Shown piece after piece: positions 24,588 through 33,960 of a stretch of DNA of 64,000 nucleotides. Source of the stretch: Burkholderia sp. D-99 (GTDB lineage Bacteria; Pseudomonadota; Gammaproteobacteria; Burkholderiales; Burkholderiaceae); the NCBI RefSeq assembly GCF_011605345.1, contig NZ_JAAOXM010000002.1, forward strand, positions 124,001-188,000, written 5' to 3'. The translations under genes were made by a program, and so were the position numbers. The first letter of the stretch is position 1. Every line of letters begins with the position of its first letter. The notes below the pieces were generated by a model. The model was not told the origin of the DNA. It did no database searches and was given only the letters and a program-made list of their open reading frames with translations.

Positions 24588-26290
24588 GTCCGGCTCTCGT
24601 GTTCGATGTCGGGCGGCGCACCCAGTGGCAGGCGAATCTCGAACCGCGCGCCATGCGGGTCGAGCGGCACAGCGCGGATCGAGCCGCCGTGCGCGTTGAC
24701 GATGCTGCGGCACAGCGCGAGCCCGAGCCCCACGCCGCTGATCGACGATTCCTTGCGTTCGCGCTCGAACGGCTCGAACAGCGGCTCGGTGTTGCGCGCG
24801 ACGAAGCCGGGCCCGTCGTCCTCGACGAACACGTACAGCGTTTCGCCGAACACGCGCGCGCGCACCGCCACGGCCGCCTCCGTGCCCGCGTACTTCGCCG
24901 CGTTGTCGAGCAGGTTCATCAGCACGCGCTCGATCAGCAGCGCGTCGACGTCGATCAGCGGCAGGTCGGCCGGCAGGTCGGCGCTCACGTCGCGGCCGGC
25001 CAGCACGCCGGCCGAATGCGCGAGCGCGCTGCCGACGATCTCGTCGAGCATGTGCCACTCGCGATTCAGCCGCACGCCCTCGCTCTGCATCCGCGCGAGA
25101 TCCAGCAGGTTCACGACGAGCCCGTGCAGCGCCTCGGCCTGGTTGCGGATGCCGTGCGCGAGCGCGGCCGGCTGCCCGTCGGCCAGCCGCTCGGGCCGCT
25201 CCAGCGTCTCGGCGAGCCCGCGGATCGCGGTCAGCGGTGTCTTCAGGTCGTGCGACACGGCGGCGAGCAGCGCATTGCGCAGCCGCTCGCCTTCGATCCG
25301 CACGAGCGTGTGCTGCGCGACGCCGACGTAGTGCACGCGTTCGAGCGCCATCGCGATCGACGAGCACAGCGCATCGATCAGGCGGCGATCGTCGGGATCG
25401 GTCGGAACCGGCTGCGCGTCGCCGAACAGCACGAGCACGCCACGCACGCGCATCGGCGCCTTCAGCGGCAGGTATTGCGCGGCCGCGCGCTCGAACGGCG
25501 GCAGCCCGCACCCGGCGCCGCGCGCATTCTCGTAGACCCAGCGGGCGATCGGCGCTTCGACGAACGCAGCGTGTGGCGCCGGCATCAGCCGGTCGTCCGC
25601 ATCGGGCAGCACGAGCGCGACGCGCACGCCGAGCAGCGGTGCGATCGTGCCGGTGCAGATCGATGCGATCTGCTCGGTCTCGATCGCAGCCGACAGGTCA
25701 TGCGCGACGCGCGCGAGCGCGGCCGAGCGCTTCTCGTTCGCACGCGCGGCCCGCGCCTCCGCGCGCAGGCGCGCCGCAAGCTGGCCGATCGCGAGCGCGA
25801 CGGCCAGCATCAGCGCGAACGTGAACACGTACTGCGTATCGGATACCGCGAACGACAGCCTCGGCTCGACGAAGAAGAAGTCGAAGCAGCCGACGCAGAC
25901 GAACGCGGCCCACGCGCCGGCCAGCCGGCCGAGCCGCAGCGCGATCAGCACGACCGTCATCAGGAACAGCATCACGACGTTCGACAGGTCGAACACGCGC
26001 AGCAGCGCGCTCGCCGCCAGCGTCGCCAGCGCACACACGAGCGTGGCGAGCAGCAGCGGCACCGCGTACTGCGACACCCACACGTGCGTGCGCGCTCGCG
26101 CTTCGCGCACGGCCAGCGCCGGCCGCGGATCGGGCCCCGCGCCCGCGATGCGGTCGGCCAGCGCCGCGCTCGCGCGCAGCACGGCTCGCCAGCGGTCGCG
26201 GCGCGCGCCGGCCCCGCTGCCGTGGGCGGCGGCGTCCCGCCGCCCCGATGTCCGTCGATTCGCTTCGCTCACGTTCACATTCACATCCAT
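24584..26290 (-). CDS. kdpD: Kdp sensor histidine kinase, short form without N-terminal sensor domain
   Basis: A 568-residue kinase. Four hydrophobic segments at about 75-175 match the KdpD transmembrane block (DUF4118). A GAF-like domain follows, then the dimerisation helix with Ser-His-Asp-Leu-Lys-Thr-Pro-Leu (His347), N box Asn-Leu-Leu-Asp-Asn-Ala-Ala-Lys, and G boxes Glu-Asp-Asp-Gly-Pro-Gly-Phe and Gly-Leu-Gly-Leu. E. coli KdpD has 894 residues; the roughly 370-residue N-terminal KdpD plus universal-stress domains are missing here. Only 80 bp separate it from kdpB, so they are not encoded upstream. I chose the ATG at 26290 (GGAAG ahead); a TTG at 26305 is possible. Confidence 0.9.
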   Translation of the reverse strand: MDVNVNVSEANRRTSGRRDAAAHGSGAGARRDRWRAVLRASAALADRIAGAGPDPRPALAVREARARTHVWVSQYAVPLLLATLVCALATLAASALLRVFDLSNVVMLFLMTVVLIALRLGRLAGAWAAFVCVGCFDFFFVEPRLSFAVSDTQYVFTFALMLAVALAIGQLAARLRAEARAARANEKRSAALARVAHDLSAAIETEQIASICTGTIAPLLGVRVALVLPDADDRLMPAPHAAFVEAPIARWVYENARGAGCGLPPFERAAAQYLPLKAPMRVRGVLVLFGDAQPVPTDPDDRRLIDALCSSIAMALERVHYVGVAQHTLVRIEGERLRNALLAAVSHDLKTPLTAIRGLAETLERPERLADGQPAALAHGIRNQAEALHGLVVNLLDLARMQSEGVRLNREWHMLDEIVGSALAHSAGVLAGRDVSADLPADLPLIDVDALLIERVLMNLLDNAAKYAGTEAAVAVRARVFGETLYVFVEDDGPGFVARNTEPLFEPFERERKESSISGVGLGLALCRSIVNAHGGSIRAVPLDPHGARFEIRLPLGAPPDIEHESRT

Positions 26291-26318
26291 GATCGCTTCC
26301 GGCAATTGAAACGCCGAA

Positions 26319-26355
26319 CGGCCCCGCGCACGCCGCGAAGGCGTGAGCGGGGCCG
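26319..26355 (-). terminator. long hairpin between kdpB and kdpD
   Basis: A nearly perfect 16-bp stem: 26319-26327 with 26347-26355 and 26329-26334 with 26340-26345, one mismatch pair, loop of five. It fills the kdpB-kdpD gap. No T-run, so it may act as a partial terminator or mRNA stabiliser that makes the transporter genes more abundant than the kinase. Confidence 0.6.
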
Positions 26356-26370
26356 CGACGGCGCGTTCGG

Positions 26371-28455
26371 TCAGATAAACGGCGTCAACAGCATGTCAAT
26401 CAGCTTGATGCCGATGAACGGTGCGATGATCCCGCCCACACCGTAGATCAGCAGGTTGCGCCCCAGCAACTTCTCGGCCGGCTCCGCGCGATACTTCACG
26501 CCCTTCAGCGCGAGCGGGATCAGCGCGACGATGATCAGCGCGTTGAAGATCACCGCCGACAGGATCGCCGACGTCGGGCTGTGCAGCCCCATCACGTTCA
26601 GCGCGCCGAGCGCCGGATAGGTCGCGACGAACGCGGCCGGGATGATCGCGAAATACTTCGCGAGATCGTTGGCCACGCTGAACGTGGTCAGCGCGCCGCG
26701 CGTCATGATCATCTGCTTGCCGACCTCGACCACCTGCATCAGCTTCGTCGGGTTGCTGTCGAGGTCGACCATGTTGGCCGCCTCCTTCGCCGCCTGCGTG
26801 CCGCTGTGCATCGCGACGGCCACGTCGGCCTGCGCGAGTGCCGGCGCGTCGTTGGTACCGTCGCCCGTCATCGCGACGAGATGGCCCTTCGCCTGGTGCT
26901 CGCGGATCAGCCGCAGCTTGTCCTCGGGCGTCGCTTCGGCGAGGTAGTCGTCGACACCGGCTTCCGCCGCGATCGCGGCCGCGGTGAGCCGGTTGTCGCC
27001 GGTGATCATCACGGTCTTCACGCCGACCTTGCGCAACTCGGCGAAGCGCGCGGCGATCCCGTGCTTGACGATGTCCTTCAGCTCGATCGCACCGAGCACC
27101 GTCGAGCCATCGGCGACGACGAGCGGCGTACCACCGCGCCGCGCGATGTCGTTGACGGCCGTCTCGACTGCTTGAGGAAACACGCCGCCGAGCGCATCGA
27201 CGTGCGCGCGGATCGCCGACGCCGCACCCTTGCGTACCTGGCGTTCGCCGATATCGAGGCCGCTCATCCGCGTGCGCGCGCTGAACGGCACCGTGATGCT
27301 GCCGCCGGCCGCCGCCACGTCCAGCGAGAAACGCTGCTTCGCGAGCGCGACGATCGAGCGCCCCTCGGGCGTTTCGTCGGCAAGCGACGACAGTTGTGCG
27401 GCCTCGGCGAGCGCGCGTTCGTCCACGCCCGGCGCCGGCCGGAACTGCACGGCTTCACGGTTGCCGAGCGTGATCGTACCGGTCTTGTCGAGCAGCAGCA
27501 CGTCGACGTCACCCGCCGCCTCGATCGCGCGGCCCGACGTCGCGAGCACGTTCGCCCGCATCATGCGGCTCATCCCCGCGATGCCGATCGCCGACAGCAG
27601 CGCACCGATCGTCGTCGGAATCAGGCAAACCAGCAGCGCGATCAGCACGGTCAGGCTCACGGCCGAACCCGACGCATTCAGCAGCACGCTGAACTGCGAG
27701 AACGGCAGCAGCGTCACGCACACGAGCAGGAAGATGATCGTCAACGCGACGAGCAGGATCGTCAGGGCGACTTCGTTCGGCGTCTTGCCGCGCTTCGCGC
27801 CTTCGACCATCGCGATCATTCGGTCGAGAAACGCCTCGCCCGGTTGCGCGGTGATCTTCACGATGATCCAGTCGGACAGCACGCGTGTGCCGCCCGTCAC
27901 CGACGAGAAATCGCCGCCCGACTCGCGGATCACCGGCGCGGATTCGCCGGTAATCGCCGATTCGTCGACCGACGCAACGCCGTCGATCACTTCGCCGTCG
28001 GCCGGAATCGTGTCGCCGGCCTCGACGAGCACGATGCTGCCGGCGGCGAGCTCGTCGCTCGGCACGCGGTGGCTGGTACTGCCGTACTGCTTCGGCTCGT
28101 CGAGCACCTTCGCGTACACGCGCTTGCGCGCCGCACGCAGCGCGTCGGCCTGCGCCTTGCCGCGCCCTTCGGCCAGCGCCTCGGCCGCGTTCGCGAACAG
28201 CACGGTGAACCACAGCCAGCATGCGACCGCGAAGATGAAGCCGGCCGGCGCATCGCCCGTGCCGGTCAGCGCCTGCAGCCACAGCACGGTCGTGACGATG
28301 CTGCCGAGATAGACGACGAACATCACGGGATTCTTCAACTGCACGCGCGGCGCGAGCTTGCGGAACGCCTCGCGCAGCACGGCCGTCCAGCGCATCGGCG
28401 GCACGGCGCCGACCGGGATGGCCACCGGATTGATCGGGGTTTCGATATGGGACAT
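26371..28455 (-). CDS. kdpB: potassium-transporting ATPase, B subunit
   Basis: A 694-residue P-type ATPase. The actuator motif Thr-Gly-Glu-Ser is at 169-172 and the phosphorylation site Asp323 lies in Asp-Lys-Thr-Gly-Thr-Ile-Thr; the hinge Thr-Gly-Asp-Gly-Thr-Asn-Asp-Ala is intact. It hydrolyses ATP to drive potassium uptake through KdpA. I chose the ATG at 28455 (GGAG ahead) rather than one at 28479 which overlaps the kdpC stop. In most genomes kdpB precedes kdpC; here it follows kdpC by 23 bp. Confidence 0.95.
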   Translation of the reverse strand: MSHIETPINPVAIPVGAVPPMRWTAVLREAFRKLAPRVQLKNPVMFVVYLGSIVTTVLWLQALTGTGDAPAGFIFAVACWLWFTVLFANAAEALAEGRGKAQADALRAARKRVYAKVLDEPKQYGSTSHRVPSDELAAGSIVLVEAGDTIPADGEVIDGVASVDESAITGESAPVIRESGGDFSSVTGGTRVLSDWIIVKITAQPGEAFLDRMIAMVEGAKRGKTPNEVALTILLVALTIIFLLVCVTLLPFSQFSVLLNASGSAVSLTVLIALLVCLIPTTIGALLSAIGIAGMSRMMRANVLATSGRAIEAAGDVDVLLLDKTGTITLGNREAVQFRPAPGVDERALAEAAQLSSLADETPEGRSIVALAKQRFSLDVAAAGGSITVPFSARTRMSGLDIGERQVRKGAASAIRAHVDALGGVFPQAVETAVNDIARRGGTPLVVADGSTVLGAIELKDIVKHGIAARFAELRKVGVKTVMITGDNRLTAAAIAAEAGVDDYLAEATPEDKLRLIREHQAKGHLVAMTGDGTNDAPALAQADVAVAMHSGTQAAKEAANMVDLDSNPTKLMQVVEVGKQMIMTRGALTTFSVANDLAKYFAIIPAAFVATYPALGALNVMGLHSPTSAILSAVIFNALIIVALIPLALKGVKYRAEPAEKLLGRNLLIYGVGGIIAPFIGIKLIDMLLTPFI

Positions 28456-28478
28456 GAGTGACTCCGTGGTTCCTGCCA

Positions 28479-29177
28479 TTACTTCGCGCCGGCCGCCTGG
28501 CCGAATGCGCGGTCCAGCGCGAGGTTCAGCTCGAGCACGCGCACGCGCGGTTCGCCGAGCACGCCGAGCTGGCGGGGCGATGCGATGCGCTCGACCAGCG
28601 ACGCGACCTGGGCGGCATCGACGCCGCGTGCCTGCGCGACGCGTGCCGCCTGCAGCCGCGCGTTCGCCACCGAGATCTCGGGATCGAGCCCCGAGGCCGA
28701 TGCGGTCACGGCATCCGCCGGTACCGGCGTGCCGGCGGCGAGCGCGTTTTCCTGCCGGTACACGCGCACCCGCTGCGCGATATCCGCGAGCAACTTCTTG
28801 CTGGTGGCGCCCTGGTTGCTGGCGCCGCTGCCGGCCGCGTTGTACGGCTGGTCGATCGTCTTCGACGGATCGGCCGGATCGGTGCCGGTCGTCGCGCTCG
28901 GCCGCCCGTGGAAGTAGCCGGCACGCGTGAAGTTCTGCCCGATCACCGCCGAGCCGATCGTCGTACCGTTGCGCGCCACGAGACTGCCGCGCGCCTGCGA
29001 CGGGAACAGCACGTTCGCGACGCCCGTGGTGAGCAGCGGATACGCGATCCCCGTGACGAGCATGAACAGCACCGACGATGCGATCACGGGCCGCACGAGG
29101 CCGCGCGTCGCCGCGCCGAACGAAGAACCGGGTGCCGGCGCGGCGGCCGCCGCTGCCTGGCGATTGCCTTGCATCAT
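28479..29177 (-). CDS. kdpC: potassium-transporting ATPase, C subunit
   Basis: A 232-residue KdpC with one N-terminal membrane helix (about 28-48), the Tyr-Phe-His-Gly-Arg-Pro-Ser-Ala motif near 88-95 and the Ala-Ser-Gly-Leu-Asp-Pro-Glu-Ile-Ser motif near 162. It is longer than E. coli KdpC (190) because of an Ala-rich N-terminal tail and a Gly/Ser insert. It stabilises the KdpA-KdpB complex. It sits between kdpA (10 bp) and kdpB (23 bp), an order A-C-B instead of A-B-C. Confidence 0.93.
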   Translation of the reverse strand: MMQGNRQAAAAAAPAPGSSFGAATRGLVRPVIASSVLFMLVTGIAYPLLTTGVANVLFPSQARGSLVARNGTTIGSAVIGQNFTRAGYFHGRPSATTGTDPADPSKTIDQPYNAAGSGASNQGATSKKLLADIAQRVRVYRQENALAAGTPVPADAVTASASGLDPEISVANARLQAARVAQARGVDAAQVASLVERIASPRQLGVLGEPRVRVLELNLALDRAFGQAAGAK

Positions 29178-29187
29178 GATGTTTTCC

Positions 29188-30891
29188 TCAGAACAGTTGG
29201 CCGCCCGACATCAGCAGGTGCTCGACGACCGGGCCGAGCGCGAGCGCGGGCAGGAACGTGAGACCGCCGACGACCAGGATCACGAAGACCAGCAGGCCGG
29301 CGAACAGGCCCGTCGACGTCGACAGCGTGCCCGCGCTTTCCGGCACGCTCTTCTTCGCGGCGAGGCTGCCCGCAACCGCGAGCATCGGCAGCAGCGTCAG
29401 GTAGCGGCCGATCAGCATCGCGAAGCCGATCGTCGTGTTGAAGAACGGCGTGTTCGCGTTCAGGCCCGCGAACGCGGAGCCGTTGTTGGCCGTACCCGAC
29501 GTGTACGCGTACAGCACTTCGCTGAAGCCGTGCGGGCCGAGGTTCGCGAGGCTGTCCATCGTCGAGTGCAGCATCGCCGCCACCGCGGTGAAGCCGAGAA
29601 TGCTGAACGGATGCGCGAGCACCGCGAGCATCACGAGCTTCATCTCGCGCGCCTCGATCTTCTTGCCGAGGAATTCCGGCGTGCGCCCGATCATCATCCC
29701 GACCAGGAACACCGTGAGGATCGCGAACGTGAACAGGTTGATCAGCCCGACGCCGTCGCCGCCGAACACGTTGTTCAGCATCATCTGCGCGATCGGCACG
29801 AGGCCGCCGAGCGGCGTCAGCGAGTCATGCATCGCGTCGACCGACCCGGTGGTCGCGGCCGTCGTGACGGTGGCGAACAGGCTCGTCTGCGCGATGCCGA
29901 AGCGCATCTCCTTGCCTTCCATGTTGCCGCCCGGCTGCGTGGCGCTCATCTGCTGGTCGACGCCGAGCCCGGTCAACAGCGGATTGCCGTGCTGCTCGGC
30001 CGAATAGATCACGGCCAGGAAACCGACGAACATCACGACAAATGCGCCGAGGAGCACCCATCCCTGGCGGCGCCGGCTGATCATCGTGCCGAGCGCGTAG
30101 GTCAGCGCGGACGGGATCAGCAGCATCGACAGCATGTGCAACGTGTTGGTGAGCGGCGTCGGGTTTTCGAACGGATGCGCGGCGTTCATGCTGAAGAAGC
30201 CGCCGCCGTTCGTGCCGATATGCTTGATCGATTCGAGGCTGGCAACCGGCCCCATCACGATCTGCTGGCGCGCGCCTTCGAGCGTGGTCGCCCACGCATC
30301 GGCGGCGAGCGTCTGCGGCATGCCCTGCCATACGTATACGAGCGCCATCACGAAGCTGAGCGGCAGCAGCACGCGATAGGTCACGCGCGTGAAGTCGACC
30401 CAGTAGTTGCCGATGTCCGCCGCGCTCTTGCGGCTCAGCCCGCGGATGAAGCCGCCCGCGGCCGCGACGCCGGTCGCCGCGCTGACCACCATCAGGAACG
30501 TGATGACGGCCATCTGCGAGAAGTTCGACAGGCTGCTCTCGCCCGCATACGCCTGCCAGTTCGTGTTCGTGATGAACGACGCGGCGGTGTTGAAGGCGAG
30601 GTCGGGGCTTTGCGCGGCGCGCTGCAGCGCATCGAACGGCAGGGTGTCCTGGATGCGCAGCAGCAGATAGCCGAGCAGCATCATCCCGGCATTGCTGAGC
30701 AGCAGCACCATGCCGTAGCGCTGCCACGACATCGCTTCGTCGGGATTCACGCCGAGCAGCGCATAGGTACGGCGTTCGACCCACGCGTGGCGCGGGCTCG
30801 TAAAGGCGTGCGCAAGCCATTTCCCGACGACGGGCACCAGCGCCAGCATGATCGCGAGAACGATCGCGAATTGAATGAGATTGTTGAACAT
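29188..30891 (-). CDS. kdpA: potassium-transporting ATPase, A subunit (channel)
   Basis: A 567-residue channel-like membrane protein with about ten helices, homologous to the Trk/Ktr superfamily. Filter-region Gly motifs are visible: Asn-Thr-Asn-Trp-Gln (loop 1), Gly-Thr-Asn-Gly-Gly-Gly (loop 2), and Asn-Asn-Gly-Ser-Ala-Phe-Ala-Gly (loop 4). Length is close to E. coli's 557. It selects potassium and passes it to KdpB. The 27-residue peptide gene ends 12 bp upstream. Confidence 0.94.
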   Translation of the reverse strand: MFNNLIQFAIVLAIMLALVPVVGKWLAHAFTSPRHAWVERRTYALLGVNPDEAMSWQRYGMVLLLSNAGMMLLGYLLLRIQDTLPFDALQRAAQSPDLAFNTAASFITNTNWQAYAGESSLSNFSQMAVITFLMVVSAATGVAAAGGFIRGLSRKSAADIGNYWVDFTRVTYRVLLPLSFVMALVYVWQGMPQTLAADAWATTLEGARQQIVMGPVASLESIKHIGTNGGGFFSMNAAHPFENPTPLTNTLHMLSMLLIPSALTYALGTMISRRRQGWVLLGAFVVMFVGFLAVIYSAEQHGNPLLTGLGVDQQMSATQPGGNMEGKEMRFGIAQTSLFATVTTAATTGSVDAMHDSLTPLGGLVPIAQMMLNNVFGGDGVGLINLFTFAILTVFLVGMMIGRTPEFLGKKIEAREMKLVMLAVLAHPFSILGFTAVAAMLHSTMDSLANLGPHGFSEVLYAYTSGTANNGSAFAGLNANTPFFNTTIGFAMLIGRYLTLLPMLAVAGSLAAKKSVPESAGTLSTSTGLFAGLLVFVILVVGGLTFLPALALGPVVEHLLMSGGQLF

Positions 30892-30903
30892 GTCGACGCT
30901 CGC

Positions 30904-30987
30904 TCAGATCCGGTCAAGGCCAGTGATGAAACCGGCCGTCAAGGCAAAGAACGCGAGCGTGAACAAAATGAAAAGCAGATCGCTCAT
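30904..30987 (-). CDS. 27-residue membrane peptide between kdpF and kdpA
   Basis: Translation from the ATG at 30987 gives a 27-residue peptide with one hydrophobic helix (Leu-Leu-Phe-Ile-Leu-Phe-Thr-Leu-Ala-Phe-Phe-Ala-Leu) and a C-terminal Thr-Gly-Leu-Asp-Arg-Ile. Similar tiny peptides (around 25-30 aa with a conserved Cys/Leu-Asp-Arg end) sit upstream of kdpA in other genomes and have no assigned role. It lies 42 bp after kdpF and 12 bp before kdpA on the same strand. Confidence 0.7.
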   Translation of the reverse strand: MSDLLFILFTLAFFALTAGFITGLDRI

Positions 30988-31029
30988 GACATTCACCGAT
31001 ATTTTCGAATTCCTGTTGAATCGCGCCGA

Positions 31030-31110
31030 TCAATAGCGCTCGGGTTTGATCAATGCATGAAACAGATAGATAAAGAGCGCGAGCGACAACGCGCCGGTGA
31101 TCCACAACAT
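31030..31110 (-). CDS. kdpF: KdpF small subunit
   Basis: A 26-residue single-helix peptide starting Met-Leu-Trp-Ile-Thr-Gly and ending Ile-Lys-Pro-Glu-Arg-Tyr, the family hallmark. KdpF is a lipid-like stabiliser of the KdpABC complex. It is the first gene of the kdp operon here. A stretch of GGGAAAGCC precedes the ATG. Confidence 0.85.
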   Translation of the reverse strand: MLWITGALSLALFIYLFHALIKPERY

Positions 31111-31445
31111 GGCTTTCCCCTTTTTCTCGTATGCGCGGAAGCTCCGCGCGTTCGTCGGTGTACCAGGCCCTGCCGTGTCGGCGCAGGCCCGCTTGACGCC
31201 CCCATGCTCATCTGGCGAATGGGATGCGACAGTGTAGAAATCCGCGTATCAAAGCGGTGTTCAATTTCTTTACGCGGAATAAAAAAACTGTAAAGACGAA
31301 AGCCGGTGGCGATGGCGTTTTTATACGTTCTTTTCAGGGCCAATACGAGTCTATACACCATCTCGTCACCGCGTTTCCTAGAATGGGCGGCATGTCCAAG
31401 ACGAGATCTCCGCGGTGCGGAGCACGATGCGACCGGGGTGCCAGC
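31111..31445. promoter_or_regulatory. divergent control region of kdp and an ACT-like gene
   Basis: The 335 bp between kdpF and the plus-strand gene hold no credible gene. They are locally A+T-rich at about 31255-31330 and contain the candidate KdpE site annotated separately. The promoter of kdpFACB should lie here. Confidence 0.55.
31268..31295 (-). promoter_or_regulatory. candidate KdpE-binding site
   Basis: On the minus strand CTTTACAG is followed by a run of seven T then AT and, after a short G+C stretch, GTAAAG. The T-rich block flanked by TTTAC/GTAAA arms resembles the E. coli kdp operator (a T-tract after TTTATA). It lies 158 bp upstream of kdpF. Assignment is by resemblance only. Confidence 0.4.
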
Positions 31446-31760
31446 ATGAAACCGACCAGAACCGAAACCGCTGCTTCACGCACTCTGCCGCCCGTTCGTT
31501 CGCGGCGCCGTTACCCGGCCGACGAACTCGTGCTGCTGTCGATCCGCGTCGAATCGGACAACCTCGCCGTCGTGCGGCGCCTGCTGCATCAGGCGGTCGG
31601 CACCGCACTGAATTTCTACACGGCCGCGATCGACAACCGCACCGGGCGCGCCTGCATCGAGCTCGAAGTCGCACGGTCGCAGGCGTCGCCGACGATCCTG
31701 TCGATTCTCCGCCTGTTCCCGGCCGCCGAATTCGGCACGATCCGCCTGCTGCAGCACTAG
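31446..31760 (+). CDS. small ACT-like protein, unknown function
   Basis: A 104-residue protein from the ATG at 31446. After a Thr/Arg-rich tail, residues 28-104 show a beta-alpha-beta-beta-alpha-beta rhythm (Val-Leu-Leu-Ser-Ile-Arg-Val; Val-Val-Arg-Arg-Leu-Leu; Cys-Ile-Glu-Leu-Glu-Val; Ile-Leu-Ser-Ile-Leu-Arg-Leu-Phe; Gly-Thr-Ile-Arg-Leu-Leu) like ACT regulatory domains. It is divergent from kdpF, with no partner on its own strand. The open frame extends to 31224 but the added part is unlike coding sequence. A link with kdp regulation is speculation. Confidence 0.55.
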   Translation: MKPTRTETAASRTLPPVRSRRRYPADELVLLSIRVESDNLAVVRRLLHQAVGTALNFYTAAIDNRTGRACIELEVARSQASPTILSILRLFPAAEFGTIRLLQH

Positions 31761-31939
31761 CCGGCATCCATTGCGGCCGCGCGTGACACGCGTCACGCGC
31801 CCGCTCCCCTTTCATCGGTTCGAACGCGCGTTTCCGACGCGAACGCGTGCGGTTCGTCACGAGCCGCACCCGTTCGCCGCCGGCACGCGCGCCGGATCGT
31901 CGTTCCCGTCGCTACGGGCCTTTCCAGGAAGCACTCACA

Positions 31940-33067
31940 ATGAAAAAAGCAGTCGCCGGTACCCTCTCCCTCGCGTTCCTCAGCGCCGCCGCGCATGCGC
32001 AAAGCAGCGTCACGCTCTACGGGATGCTCGATGCGGGCATCGTCTATACGAACAACCAGTCGGGTAAAAGCGCGTGGCAGCAAGGCAGCGGCCTGCTGTC
32101 GAATACGGTCTTCGGCCTGAGCGGCAACGAGGATCTCGGCGGCGGCCTGCATGCGCTGTTCCGCCTCGAGAACGGCTTCAACCTGAACAACGGCACGCAG
32201 TCCTACAAGAACACGATGTTCGGCCGCCGCGCGTACGTGGGCCTGCAGAGCGACCGGTACGGCGCGCTGACGCTCGGCCGCCAGTACGACGCCGTGGTCG
32301 ACTATCTCGGCCCGCTCGCGATGGCGAACAACGGCGACGGCAACAACCTCGCGTCGCACCCGTTCGACAACGACAACATCGACGACTCGTTCTACATCGA
32401 CAACGCGGTGAAATACACGAGCCCGACGCTCGCCGGCTGGCAGTTCGGCGGCCTGTACGGGTTCAGCAACGCGGCCGGCGGCTTCGCGAACAACCGGGCG
32501 TACAGCGCGGGCGTGTCGTATGCGAACGGGCCGGTCAGCCTCGGCGCCGCGTACCTGCAGCTCAACCGCGGTGGGCTGACGGCCGGCGGCGCGCTGTCGA
32601 CGAACGACGGCCCGAACTTCCCGGCCGTGCGCCAGCGCGTGATGGGCGCGGGCGGCAGCTACGCATTCGACCGGTTGACGGTCGGCGCGCTGTGGACGCA
32701 TTCGATGTTCGATGAAACGGCCGCGTCGTCGCTGCCCGGCGCGCTGAACGCGCTGCGCTTCGACAACTTCGAGGTCAACGCACGCTATGCGCTCACGCCG
32801 GCCGTCTCGTTCGCGGGCGCCTATACGTTCACCAACGGCCGCTACGACGACGCCACCGGCAGCCACCGGCCGAAATGGCATCAGGTGACGCTGATGGCCG
32901 ACTACGCACTGAGCAAGCGCACCGACGTATACGCGGAAACCGTCTACCAGCACCAGTTCGGCGTGCCGGCGGGCGCGACGCTCGGCTTCGCGAACGTCAC
33001 CGGGCTCGCGGCTTCGTCGAACAACACGCAGGTGGTCGGGACGGTCGGCATCCGGCATCGGTTCTGA
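31940..33067 (+). CDS. outer-membrane porin (OmpC/Gram-negative type 4 porin)
   Basis: A 375-residue general porin: signal peptide cleaved after Ala-His-Ala (about residue 20), mature start Gln-Ser-Ser-Val-Thr-Leu-Tyr-Gly, and alternating aromatic/hydrophobic strands giving about 16 beta strands. The conserved Gly-Leu-Gln-Ser-Asp-Arg-Tyr-Gly-Ala-Leu-Thr-Leu-Gly-Arg-Gln near 97-111 places it in the betaproteobacterial porin family. The last residue is Phe, needed for outer-membrane assembly. Forms a trimeric diffusion channel; no specificity visible. Monocistronic. Confidence 0.93.
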   Translation: MKKAVAGTLSLAFLSAAAHAQSSVTLYGMLDAGIVYTNNQSGKSAWQQGSGLLSNTVFGLSGNEDLGGGLHALFRLENGFNLNNGTQSYKNTMFGRRAYVGLQSDRYGALTLGRQYDAVVDYLGPLAMANNGDGNNLASHPFDNDNIDDSFYIDNAVKYTSPTLAGWQFGGLYGFSNAAGGFANNRAYSAGVSYANGPVSLGAAYLQLNRGGLTAGGALSTNDGPNFPAVRQRVMGAGGSYAFDRLTVGALWTHSMFDETAASSLPGALNALRFDNFEVNARYALTPAVSFAGAYTFTNGRYDDATGSHRPKWHQVTLMADYALSKRTDVYAETVYQHQFGVPAGATLGFANVTGLAASSNNTQVVGTVGIRHRF

Positions 33068-33249
33068 CCGCTCGCCAGCTGCCAAAGGCCGGCCGCTCTG
33101 TGCAATCCCGCATGGACGCGCGCCGGCCGAACAGGGATCATTCGGGGAATCCGGGCCCGCGCGTCCGCGAAACCGGTACACTCGGCGCCGGGCGCGCGCC
33201 GGATCGGCATTCGGCGGCGGGCCGCTGCCGACTCTGGAATCGCGATCCC

Positions 33250-33945
33250 ATGACCACACCGATCTATCAGGAAATCAAGGACTTCATCCTCGCCCGCATT
33301 CATGCCGGCGAATGGGCGGAGGGCGACCAGGTGCCGTCAGAGAACGAGCTCGCGCGCGAATTCAACGTCGCGCGGATGACGGTGAACCGCGCGCTGCGCG
33401 AGCTGACCGCCGAGCAGGTACTCACGCGCACGCGCGGCTCCGGCACGTACGTCGCGTCGCCGAAGTACGAATCGACGCTCGTCGCGATCCGCAGCATCTC
33501 GGACGAAGTCGCCGCGCGCGGCCACGGTTATCGCGCGCAGGTGCTGCAGGTCGGCGCGGCCGTCGCCGACGCGAAGCTCGCCGACGAACTGCAGCTCGAC
33601 ACGGGCAGCCCGATCTTCCATTCGCGCGTGCTGCACTTCGAGAACGACACGCCGGTGCAGCTCGAGGAACGCTGGGTCAATCCGGCCTGCGCGCCCGAAT
33701 ATGCGCTGCAGGACTTCACGACCACGACGCCGAACCAGTACCTGACGCGCGTCGCGCCGCTGCAGCGCGTCGAATACCGGATCGAGGCCGCGATGCCCGA
33801 CACCGAAACGCGCCGCCACCTGACGATGGACGACCGCGAGCCGTGCCTGCTGCTGCATCGGCGCACGTGGTCGCAAGGGATGGTCGCGTCGGTCGCCAAT
33901 CTGTGGCACCCGGGCAGCCGCTATCGATTCACCGGGCATTTCTGA
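33250..33945 (+). CDS. GntR/HutC-family transcriptional regulator
   Basis: A 231-residue regulator. The GntR winged helix (residues 1-68) has the canonical Val-Pro-Ser-Glu-Asn-Glu-Leu-Ala and Val-Ala-Arg-Met-Thr-Val-Asn-Arg-Ala-Leu. The C-terminal UTRA domain shows Glu-Glu-Arg-Trp-Val-Asn-Pro and Leu-Leu-Leu-His-Arg-Arg-Thr. It is very close in sequence pattern to HutC, the histidine-utilisation repressor that binds urocanate, but no hut genes are next to it. Acts as a small-molecule-sensing repressor; the target is unknown from context. Confidence 0.88.
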   Translation: MTTPIYQEIKDFILARIHAGEWAEGDQVPSENELAREFNVARMTVNRALRELTAEQVLTRTRGSGTYVASPKYESTLVAIRSISDEVAARGHGYRAQVLQVGAAVADAKLADELQLDTGSPIFHSRVLHFENDTPVQLEERWVNPACAPEYALQDFTTTTPNQYLTRVAPLQRVEYRIEAAMPDTETRRHLTMDDREPCLLLHRRTWSQGMVASVANLWHPGSRYRFTGHF

Positions 33946-33960
33946 TGTCGATGTGCGGGC

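Noticed and set aside
24584..26371. Frameshift splitting kdpD, explaining its short length
   Set aside because: The 80 bp to kdpB hold only a hairpin, so there is no room for an interrupted N-terminal half.
28927..31293. 788-codon plus-strand frame
   Set aside because: Antisense to kdpA and kdpC; low-complexity Arg/His/Asp sequence without domain features.
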